Below are positions 47,522 through 56,824 of a stretch of DNA of 64,000 bases, in pieces. The translations under genes were made by a program, and so were the position numbers. Below the pieces are notes generated by a model. That model saw only the letters and a list, made by a program, of their open reading frames with translations, had not been told where the DNA came from and searched no databases. Origin of the DNA: Phoronis australis (Eukaryota > Phoronida > Phoronidae). Position 1 is the stretch's first letter; every line of letters starts with the position of its first letter. The stretch covers positions 339,667 to 403,666 of the forward strand of contig NMRA01000213.1 of NCBI GenBank assembly GCA_002633005.1, written 5' to 3'.

Positions 47522-49466
47522 CCACCTGACCCTCAAAAAATTGCACCAAAAGGTTTTACAGTAGTTTTATGCTCTACAGGGTATTATTATTAACGGAAAC
47601 AAGGTTTACCGAAATCTGACCACCGGAAATGGGTAAAAACTGCGTCATAGCCATCAAATACAACAGTGGCTGCCTCATAGTGCTTTGCCGTGATGTCAGC
47701 ATATGCTCCGGCAATTTTTCCATACACTGTACGCATCTCCTTTCTTCCATTTGAGCTGGTGGAGTAAAGATTTCCCATCAAGCACATGCCTTTCAGTCTG
47801 AAGGTGTGGAAAGTTGTGCTTCATCACGTGCATAGCCTTGGAACATCGGTTATAAACGCGTTGAGCCAGTTGAGGTTTGTCAGCCTTCCTCAAGATCAGG
47901 TTGTCCTCAAAGAGGGACTGTCGGTGTGGACTTAGCTCGAAACTCACCACTTCCCGTCAAGAGACAAGTCATCTGAACGGGATTCCACCAGGAATCGCTG
48001 GAAGAGTAAGCTAGGACCGATGGTTCTGTCAGGACCCATCTGGACAGCAGCTGCGTTTCCTTGGGTAATAGCTTCCTCTCTCTTCTTAAAAGAGAAAGAA
48101 AACACAGGTTGTCGAACTATTCTCTCGATGATTTTGTTCCCAATAGATTCATATCTACATGTATGCACGCTGACGAGTGCGTTGGCAACAACACCATTGA
48201 TGACACTGAGTTGCGCAGGATCTGAGGAGAAGGGTGAAACTGCGTTCAGCTTTGCGCTTATCTTCGCAAGGTCACATGCACCTCTTTCAATTCTGGCACC
48301 AGTTGCTTCTTTGTGTTGTTCGCTTGTTGTGTAAGTGAGGTCAGTCACTGAAGTCCTGCAAGGCGATGTTCACCTCTGACGTTACGGGGACCGAAACTGT
48401 CCACAATACTCGCTGCTCCTCTGCCATCTTACCGCAATGAGTCAAGCCGGCTGTGCTTTTCAGCGATTGCATTTAGTAATTTGTTCAATGACTAGATAAT
48501 AGCTGAGGCCTGCCAAAACTGATCTGGTTTGTTCGCCGAATCACATGAAAACCATTTTTGAAACTTCGCAAACACATCTGGATGTTTGCTCTCCATATCA
48601 GCCATTTCTTGTAGGCAGAGGTAAGCGGATTTCAGGTGGTTTTGGTGTCCAGCTGCAGCGAGGCATCACCAACAACTTGCAAGTGTTCATTCCAAGACCG
48701 AGTGCGATCTGCCTTGGTTATTGTCTTAGCAGTCTGGAGAATCTTCAGACCAGCCACAGCTGACTCGTTTTGGAGTGTGTACTAAGTTCAGACTTCTTCT
48801 TCTCAAGATTGTCGATGACCTACGCAACTGGGGCTGATTGTGAGGCACTTGAGATAGATGTTGATATTTTGCCCTGGGCTTCTAGATTTTTGTGTGGATT
48901 TTTTAAATAAAAACCATTGACAAACAAATGTTATATACACTAGACAATGTTTGTGACTTTTATGCAGGCCAAAGCTTTGGATTAAATATTTGACAGCTTG
49001 AATATTAATGCAATGTCCATATTTAAAAATAATTCAGTCAGAATTCAGTCAAATCTAAATGTTTTAAGATAATTCAATCAGAACTAGTCACATTATCATT
49101 CTTTCGTAATGTGGGATATGACATTAAATAAGGGAATCATCATTGATTTTTCGTTCTTGAAGTTTAGCCGCCATCTTGAATTTCATATCTAATAATGATC
49201 ATATCTTAATTATAACCACACCAGTGAGTTGCTCACCCCTTAAAACCATACAAAAGGACCAAAATTGTTGTCTCTATCACAAATATTGAAGAAGTTACAT
49301 CTATTTTGAATGATTTCAAAACGTCGTGGTGGCCATCTTGGAAGTGACGCAGTTTTAACCCATTTCCGCTGGATTTTGGTAGACATTTTTCCTGTTCAAA
49401 AGTGAACCCAGTAGAGCATAAAACTACTGTAAAACCTTTTGCTTCAATTTGTTGTGGGTCGGGTGG
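47522..49466 (-). mobile_element. 1.95 kb TIR element carrying a decayed ORF
   Basis: The left end CCACCTGACCCTCAAAAAAT and the right end (49466 inward, reverse complement CCACCCGACCCACAACAAAT) continue as matching arms of about 125 bp. They share CAAAAGGTTTTACAGTAGTT followed by TTATGCTCTAC, and CGGAAATGGGT(A/T)AAAACTGCG. A decayed minus-strand ORF (47590-48640) lies between them. No clear target duplication is visible at the present edges. This is a dead DNA-transposon-like element. Whether the ORF encodes the mobilising enzyme or is a passenger cannot be told from one copy. Confidence 0.7.
47590..48640 (-). pseudogene. Decayed multi-copy invertebrate ORF (function unknown)
   Basis: Minus-strand pieces in order. 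Around 48620-48420, in two frames with stops: F-H-V-I-R-R-T-N-Q and K-P-D-Q-F-W-Q-A-S-A-I-I. Frame 48348-47944: T-S-E-Q-H-K-E-A-T-G, P-F-S-S-D-P, V-F-S-F-S-F-K-K-R-E-E-A and G-P-D-R-T-I-G-P-S-L-L-F-Q-R-F. After a shift, 47950-47696: S-F-E-L-S-P-H-R-Q-S-L-F, R-K-A-D-K-P-Q-L-A. After another shift, 47787-47590: H-Y-E-A-A-T-V-V-F-D-G-Y-D. From memory these phrases match a large, unnamed protein family repeated many times in cnidarian, mollusc and amphioxus genomes. At least two frameshifts and several stops make this copy dead. I do not know the family's biochemical role. Confidence 0.6.
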
Positions 49467-49504
49467 CTATTTGTCATAAATTGACTCGTTCAATACCAGA
49501 TCAT

Positions 49505-49720
49505 CATTCGCCATGTTGAAAGTGACACATATCTGCTAAAGATTTTGGAATCACTATTGATCAGTCACGAAAAACCTATGTTGAATGAACAGCTCACAGG
49601 TGTGTATCTCACGCTGGCTCTGTTTCGATAGGGTTGTGGGTTTCCTACCGTATGTTGCATTCACACTCTCTGCTTGTTTACCTCTTTTCCCGCTGTTTGT
49701 GTATTTCACTGTTTATTTCG
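49505..49720. other. Short repeat edge, otherwise unassigned
   Basis: CGCCATGTTGAAAGTGAC at 49510 echoes GGCCATCTTGGAAGTGAC at 49331 and GCCGCCATCTTGAA at 49169, so the 49.1-49.55 kb stretch contains three spaced copies of a short motif. Beyond this no feature was seen. Confidence 0.4.
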
Positions 49721-49930
49721 CTACGTCATATGTTCATTCCACTTATTGCCTGATGATGAAACATGCAGTCTCGAAATATATCTAGTGTTTTAATTTGTTT
49801 GTTTGTTATGTCTCTCGGTGTTTTGCTACACAGCTGCACACCTGAAGAAATGAGATTTTTCCGACACTGCGATCGAATCAGTATCAATACTTCAAACAAA
49901 AAGTTTAGTCGTGTTTTGAACGACGTTTAA
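49720..49930 (+). repeat. Dispersed repeat with hammerhead-like motif, single unit
   Basis: The unit runs from TTCATTCCACTTATTGCCTG through a CTGATGA...GAAA core (49750-49776), TAGTGTTTTAATTTGTTTGT, ATGTCTCTCGGTGTTTTGCT and CTGCACACCTGAAGAAATGA to about GTTTAGTCGTGTTTTGAACG. Here stem II of the core (GAAAC/GTCTC) has one mismatch. Two head-to-head copies of the same unit lie at 62350-62700. Confidence 0.75.
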
Positions 49931-51890
49931 AGTCCTTCTCTCAAACTGCCCATGTGGTTCCAGTATCCGAAAATACTTACTACATAAATTCTTATTTTCG
50001 ACACCCTTTCTTTATATTCTTTTCGCCTTTCTTGCCAAAAGCGATTTTTAACAGTATTTGACCCTTCTCTCCGAGCGTATGATTACCGGTTGTCATCGGT
50101 TATTTCCGTACCCACATTTCCGGCTCATCAGTTCAGGAACTTGTCCTGAACGCTGGCATTTTTTCTTTGTAACTGAATGTGCTATGGCTTGCTTAAAAAG
50201 TCTTCATTATTTTGTTTTATTAGTAATATATCGTGATTCGTTTGCATTTGTAGTGTATTTATAGTTTGTAGTTAGTGGTCGTTAATTTTTTTGGAATGTT
50301 ACGCGTACTTAGTATGTTAAAATAGCATTGGTGTTTAGTTCCTTATGTAGGCCGGTCGAACCTAGGAACCAATATGGGTCGAACCAATTTTTTTCGGTTT
50401 TATTTTTTTAGTACATTCTATTCAGTAAGAATCGAAAAAAGTATCAAAATCGGGGCAAGCACTGTAAAGGTATTGCAAGTTTTGTGGCGAAATTTGGGTC
50501 ACTTTGTTTGGATCGCATCGGCCATATTGGAGGACAGCGGGATAAGTTACGAGTTTAAAACTTTGTGTAAATTGTTTTCGCCAACATATCTTTGCTTACT
50601 ATTCTGCACGATTTAAGAGTAACTCCATATAAAAACCAACAGGTAGAGTCTATACCCAAAATCACCGATTTTTTTGAAACTTAGCACATGAGTTTGGTTT
50701 GTTGAGATGTAGAAAAACCTCACTTTTTAAGAATTTTCATTCATTATTTTTCTTTTTATGACCTGTACCTCTATTTTGCAACAAAATTGGGCGTCGAAGT
50801 AGGCATGTTTGAATGCATTTTACTAGCATGTGTGGTGAGGTAAAAACAAATGAATAATACGAATTGAAAGGGTAATGGCTGAATCATTTAATGGCATAAC
50901 TTTCAAAATCCATTTTTAAATTTGTACGTTTTGAATTAGTGAGGCAAAAATGACTATTTTTCAGGTTTTCACTGAAGCCATTTTCGGCCAAATTTGGCAC
51001 TCTGTAGCAGCCATAACGCACCTTTCCTGAAATTGACTTTATAATAATTTGTTCAGTCATTCCTAACCTGTTCATAATCTAAAATAAAAAATCTTGCCTC
51101 TAATGTAGTTTTTGCGTACGAAGCATTACACGAACTGCACTTCGTCCTTTTGCATGTTCTCAATTGCCTCTGCTGCCAATAGGGGGCTCTTGCGAAACAC
51201 GACATAAAAACCTTGTATTTTGGAGAAAAGGCAGCCAACATTACTAATTACCATTCTGAAAACGGCATTGATGATTATTGCTTATTACAAAAAATATGTA
51301 CGTAAATCAACAGGTATGCGTGCTTCTAAATGATAGATGGCGCTGCTTTTGTTTACGTGGAGACTGAAGACGCATCTAGATTAAGAGCAGTAACACGAGG
51401 ACCTAGCTATAATTTTGAAAACTTCGCGAGATATTGCTCTGCATTCTAAATGAGAACACGTGGTTTTAGATAATTTTAGAGAGGCTCTAGTGTTACTGAA
51501 CTCACCCCTTCCTTGTTTTCTATCTGCCTTGTTCGTGCCACAGGCAAAGGAAGGCACCCAAGGTGGTGGCCCCTTAGTGTTCAGTGCAAATAGTCATTGT
51601 AACTTTGGGTTCATATTGTAATGGCCCTGCTCGTTGCTAGAAATTTCAGTCGCCACCAGTCGCCAGAAACCTAGTGTTCCACCCCCCACACACCGGCCAC
51701 CCTAACGCTGAATATTTCTGCCAGTGTGATCATCAGTGGTATAAAAAGGTACACATTCAAAGTCAATAGAAAATAATTCACGAGAGACAATTTTGTTAAT
51801 GACTCATTCATGACAGACATCAAGTAAACAGAAGTAAAGGTTTCGACTTCATATATCACACATCTTTGACTGGAATGCTACAAAACTAGG
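49931..51890. other. Intergenic, nothing recognised
   Basis: Scattered short open frames without domains; no repeat partner was found by eye. Confidence 0.45.
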
Positions 51891-52465
51891 CTAAACGTTG
51901 AGCTCATTTACCACTTCATTCAGTAAATCTGACGACATAACAGCATCTTCAGCAGAAATAGCATCGTCATAAACATTGCTGCAGACAATTTCGAAAAAAT
52001 CCACCAATCTGCGATTCACTTAACAGCACAGGTAAATACTTTCTCATTGGGTTCTCGTAATGTTTTCTCCATTTTGGCACTTCCGAGGATGAACGTTTTT
52101 ACCTGACTTATCTCCTTCATCGAATATGTTCGTCAGAATGTTCTTAACCTTTGCTGAAAATCTTGTTGACCTTTTACCTTTTTTCAATGCCTAACCTATT
52201 GCTTCAGGATTCGTCTCATCCAAATACTATCAAATAAAACTCTGAGGCTGCCTCAAATGACGCTCCGGTTCTTGCATCTGAAAGCATTTCTGACCACTGT
52301 CGTGCGATGTGGTCATACATGTACGTGGTTTCCCTCTGTAAATGTTCAATGTGGTTACCCACATCCAATGCTGACCTAGTACTGCGTCTGTAGCAAAAAT
52401 TTCGAGTAACCTTGCTGGGTACAACCCTCATGAAAAAGCTTCAGGAAATTCTAATCCCAAAAGCC

Positions 52466-53527
52466 AGTGAGAATCTCATTGGATTAAAGTTAGATTCCAG
52501 TGAGAATCTAACTAATTAAAATGCCATTTAAATTAGTGAGAAAAAATTCTCACTCTAGTGAGAATACAGTGATATTCCAGTTAGAATTCAGTGAGAATCT
52601 AACTAATTTGCATAGCATTCCCAGTCAGTGAGAATTTGTCTTACAGAAATTCTCACTCAGTAGGAATGCTATGCAAATTAGTGAGAATTTGTGTTATTGA
52701 AATTCTCACTGAGTGAAAATCTCACTGGGTGAGAATTTTGAACTTAGAAAATTTTGTGTGTGCCTTTTATACAGACACTGACTGCATAGATGAGAGATCA
52801 AAGCTTTTTTGGTAACCAAAACACTGCTTATTTTGTGAGTTTATATTGAAATTAGATTAAGGATACAATAATTGTGAAACATAAAAGACATAAACTAACA
52901 ACAATAATGCCTTTGGTGAATCAGCAAAATATTGAAAATGCAGCTGTTAACACAGAATGAAGACATCAGTATAATACTGGTGCTTCATGCACTCTACTAG
53001 ATGTATGAAATGTACTAACCTTAAGCATGTTAACACATAAAATCAGTCCAGGGTCCCCTCTAGTTGACTTGCAGACAAACTGTTCAGTAATTTCACAATA
53101 TTTGTGAGAGAAACATCAACAATCTTCAAGCTATTTCTCCAACTGCTCATTCCTGGTGTCATTTTAGTTTGAAATTCAGAAATCTGGTTCAATGTGAAAT
53201 TTTCCACAGTTACAGCCAATCAGGGTGTTTGTTTTTCTTAAATTCTCACTGAATTCTCACTCCAATTTTGGCAAGTCTAAATATTCTCACTCAATTCTCA
53301 CTCAGATTTTTTCTAAGTCTGAAATTCTCACTGATTCTCACTCAGAATTTTTCTAAGACAAAAACTCTCACTGGATTCTCAGTGTTACATAACATTTTCT
53401 CACTCATTCTCACTGACTGCCCCTGTTGTTCAACTCCCACTGGGTTCTCACTGGCATTTCTAACTATAATTGGTGATTTAGTGAAAATCTAACTGGAATC
53501 TAACTGGAATCCAGTGAGATTCTCACT
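52466..53527. mobile_element. 1.06 kb element built of inverted AGTGAGAAT / ATTCTCACT arrays
   Basis: Terminal inverted repeats of about 45 bp: AGTGAGAATCTCATTGGATT from 52466, and AGTGAGAATCTCACTGGATT read inward from 53527, both continuing into AGTTAGATTCCAGT. Inside, the left 270 bp hold about a dozen AGTGAGAAT motifs and their complements. The right 300 bp hold more than a dozen ATTCTCACT, often in pairs such as ATTCTCACTCAATTCTCACT. The 500 bp centre has no such motifs and no coding domain. It interrupts the decayed ORF of 51895-54285. Arrays of this kind suggest subterminal transposase-binding sites of a non-autonomous element; that role is inference. Confidence 0.75.
52603..52681. other. 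79-bp near-perfect palindrome within the element
   Basis: CTAATTTGCATAGCATTCC (52603-52621) pairs with GGAATGCTATGCAAATTAG (52663-52681), and the inner AGTGAGAATTT pairs with AAATTCTCACT around a short loop near 52642. Capable of cruciform or hairpin formation. Confidence 0.9.
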
Positions 53528-54285
53528 TTCTTTTTCGTAAGGGAAGGGAACTTTTCATGTTGAGGCTCTTCACTAGATACAATGCCAACCTTAACTCTTG
53601 GTGTTGAAAATCCGCCATTCTAGAGAAGTTAGTGTAATTTAGAGAAATAGGTTTCCCATTTCCTCAGTATTTGTAAGAACTTACCGTCACCTACATGGAA
53701 TGATTTCCACACGCGAATACCTTGGGTGGAATTGTGGAAATTTGGGAATGTGCTTATACCAGGAACTGAGTATTTTGGAAAAGACTTTGTTACATTAACT
53801 GAACATGCATACACATAGCATCCGTTCACACGACCAATGGAAGGTAATACTTCTTTCAAATCCAGAAAGTTTATGATATCGTTACCTTCGGCTACGAATT
53901 TGCATGTTGTTTGCGATCACAGAGATCCTTTCCATTCTGACTTTCACTAAAATCATATCTCGAAACAGAAATGCCGGTAGAATTTGACAAGGCTGCTACG
54001 TTCAGGAGGAGAGGAGCAGAGCGGTAACATCCAGCATTACCTCACTCTTCCATGACTGGTCCTGTTCAGTCAGAAATTCACTGACTCTGGGAAGTACGAG
54101 TCCGTACTCTGGCACAGGCCTTGCTTTGTGAGGTAGTTTCCTGTATCTCAAATGTTCAGTGGTGTCTTTGACATAACTCACTAAAGCACAAAGCTTTTGT
54201 GATCGTATTTTTTGCAGAATAAAATCTAAAGGAACATAAAGGCCCATCGACATCGTCCGCCGTCTTGTCTTTTTAAAATGCACTT

Positions 54286-55179
54286 GCTTCTCTCAAAACC
54301 AGTCATTACAAATATCAATTCTTACTCGTTCAATCTTAAAGGCATTTATTTCCATTTAAAAGTTCTACAGAGTGTTTAAATTAACCTGATAATGTAAAAC
54401 AAATGAAAGAATACAAGAGGGTTACACGTACATTTTTTATGTATCCTCAAGCTTAACCTCAACTGACTCCCTCAGTGGGCAAAAGGTCATCGGGTTCAGT
54501 TTTGATACTAGCCGCGTAATAAACCCGGAAAACATCTCGTTTTCATTTGAAAGAGTTTAGACTTGGATTCTATAAATATTTAAAGCAGACTNGTTGATAC
54601 ATTTTGACAAACGTTGCTACAAAAAAGAAACTTTGTTCAATTTTCGTGTTTTTTGTGCAAAAATAGAAGATATATTCGAATTATTTCAGGTTATCAAGTC
54701 AACAATATGAATAATCTTAATTTGAGAAATAAGCTATGTTGGATTGTGAAGCTTCAAGCCTCTAATTCTTGTTCCTTGCAACTTCATATTTTTTAAATGA
54801 TGCTTGTCAAATTCTGGTGTAAGGAAACACTATTCCGTCACCGTGGTAATAGTTACATGTATGTCCACTTTCATATCATGGAAACTGTTGCTGTTGAATA
54901 GTGTTTGTAATGCTAAATGTTGTAAAGTATTGTGCATTTTAAGTTACTTATTATGTTGGGTTAATGAATAAAAATTGATAACATGTTGTATTGGACTTGT
55001 CATACTTAACGATAGTAAAAGATAGAGATTCCCAAAAATTCATAACTTCATACGTTCCGTTGTCTGAGCTTGTGCACGGCGCCTCTCTAGTATTTCTTCA
55101 TCACTGTATTCCTGTTCGAATTGATAGCCTGTAAAACTTAACAATCCACCTGCGAAGTCGGGATTGATGAGCCGCTCTA
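54286..55179. other. Non-coding, N at 54592, possible 3' end of a retroelement
   Basis: After the N, AT-rich sequence ends with GGGTTAATGAATAAAAATTG near 54960, containing an AATAAA. It may be a LINE 3' region or a transcript end, but I see no supporting coding frame. Confidence 0.3.
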
Positions 55180-55950
55180 GCTCGTCCTAAGTCGGGATTG
55201 CGAGTTGCCAAGTTGGCGTTTATTACTGAGCGTTCTGTTTCAAAATGAGTTATTCTCACCCTAACCAATACTTATATAAAAGTGAAACAAAGTCTGTCTC
55301 ATTAGATGCAATTTGTAATGCCTTTGGAGTGTTCGTGAGTGCACGAAATGATTTGAGAAGCCAGTAATGAATAAATCACTGCGTTACCGGCTTTAGGTGC
55401 AATAAAACTAATTGATGGGACACCGCGAGGCCGTGTGAGCTGATGCTAATTTAGTGTTTGCTGGCAGAAACTTTTGTGAAACAACTCGATTTCCACCTCA
55501 CGACCAGGTGTTAGGGGAATCTTTATTTACATTTACATTACTCAAACAATGATTGCCAATGTACAACTTCTGCTCTGACGGTGTTTTGACCAAAGCAGAG
55601 CTGAATTCGCGGCCCCCCGCGAGCAAGTCGATTTGCAGTTTCGTGGCTAATTCACCAACATAATCACGTGCATATTACTTTGGCTCACTAGTATAGTATT
55701 TTCTTGACTGGAAGTTTAGTTTCCACTGAACTTTAGCTGGTTTGTTCGTGATGTCTGATCAGTTTCCGAGGACCTGGCCGGGATAGCGAGTCACTCAGGC
55801 CGGCCCCGATTGGCCTGATCGGGCTCCGAGCCACTGGCCAGGATAACAAGCGTTTTGTGTTTAGAACTCAGAAAATCACAAGTCTAAACAACACAGATTT
55901 AGGTTCTCCTGTCTGTATCTCACGGAAAATACTTCGAAATTGTCTCCGAA
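55180..55950. repeat. Dispersed repeat, copy 2 (partner 1753-2600)
   Basis: Same orientation as copy 1. The extra 330 bp after 55930 carries an open minus frame (56217-55876) with no recognised domain and absent from copy 1, so that segment is a later insertion or was lost from copy 1. Confidence 0.75.
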
Positions 55951-56763
55951 CACACCCCAAACTCCTGCTACGGACCTGTTATTGGCCTGCCGAACTTTGC
56001 TACGGTGTGTCCAAATATCAATAAATCCGTAAGAGCGAAAAGAAACAACACGTTTTTGCAAGAACTCGGTGTATTTTAAGGGTTTTACATCGAAGTTCGA
56101 TGATTTATTGGTGCTAAACGATGATTCCAAGCGATAAGGTGACACCACTAACCCCTGTTGTGAACTGCTGTACAGAACGCGTGCGAAACCGATGACGTAT
56201 TTGGATAATTTCAACACCTTCGTCTGCCGTCAGGTGTCAGGTAACGCAACCGCACTTGTCGTTATGAGGTAGAACTACTCGATCTAAATTGATACAAATC
56301 AGGTTGTTTTTTGGTTGGCATGCTCCTTTAACGTGAACAATGAACGTGGACGTTACTCACGATCGGGGTGATCGGAGTAAGGGATTGGGCATTAGTATCT
56401 AGAATGGGCGACCACGGGTGGGTAGCAAAAAGGTTTTGTGATCTGTGAATGTTAAAGAAATTCCCGTCACTCATAAAATCGATTATTTTCCACGTGCGAA
56501 CCGTGATCCTAGCCCTCCCCCTTCACCCCTACATTAATTAGGAAATTAAGCGTTTGACTACATAATGGAAGTCACATCCCCACAATCGATCAAGATCAAT
56601 TTTTCTACAATCCATTGCCGTCACAATCAATAGTTATTGGCCCACATGCACCTTGAGCATACATACATGTACATGTAAATATCGCACCTTGCTTCCTTGT
56701 ATGCGTCAGAACAAAATGTGCACACAAAGACTCGCTCCATATCTTCTGTAACTAGATTCGAAA

Positions 56764-56824
56764 ATGAACACAGTGAAGTATTTAGCGATTTTCTTCTTGA
56801 TGTATCCCTTCAACAGTCGTGATG
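56764..56824 (+). CDS. Candidate first coding exon: signal peptide of the TSP1 gene
   Basis: ATG followed by N-T-V-K, a hydrophobic stretch Y-L-A-I-F-F-L-M-Y-P-F and N-S-R-D, then a consensus donor GATG|GTAAGT. The lone leftover G is phase 1 and joins the phase 1 TSP1 exon at 63657 to give V-E-G-V-V. A short basic/hydrophobic start, strong donor and matching phase make it the likely secretion signal of the downstream gene. The intervening 6.8 kb may hide more exons, so direct splicing is an inference. Confidence 0.5.

Larger units (their letters stand above)
51895..54285 (-). pseudogene. Decayed multi-copy ORF split by a 1.06 kb insertion
   Basis: Minus-strand pieces, upstream to downstream. 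54283-54002 has R-P-V-P-E-Y-G-L-V-L-P-R-V. 53859-53629 has E-V-L-P-S-I-G-R-V-N-G-C, G-I-S-T-F-P-N-F and G-I-R-V-W-K-S-F-H-V-G-D-G-K. Beyond the insertion, 52431-52216 has D-V-G-N-H-I-E-H-L-Q-R-E-T-T-Y-M-Y-D-H-I-A-R-Q-W. Further on is F-S-A-K-V-K-N-I-L-T-N-I-F-D-E-G-D-K-S-G-K, and near 51900 a frame ends L-L-N-E-V-V-N-E-L-N-V-stop. These phrases recall a different unnamed, highly repeated invertebrate family whose members have V-K-G-C, G-I-x-x-x-x-N-F, V-W-K-x-x-x-V-G-x-G-K, D-x-G-x-H and F-x-x-x-V-K-x-F-L-x-x-x-F-x-x-G-x-x-S-G blocks. Frameshifts and stops show it is dead. Confidence 0.5.

Noticed and set aside
47944-48348. Opposing frames on both strands at 48.0-48.3 kb
   Set aside because: The plus frame is a shadow; the minus frame has the family-like phrases and is reported as part of a pseudogene.
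52466-53527. CRISPR-like array of AGTGAGAAT repeats
   Set aside because: Repeats are about 10 bp, occur in both orientations, lack uniform spacers, and the window is animal DNA.
55876-56217. 113-codon minus frame beside the dispersed repeat
   Set aside because: No domain, absent from the other copy of the repeat, and no splice or start context.
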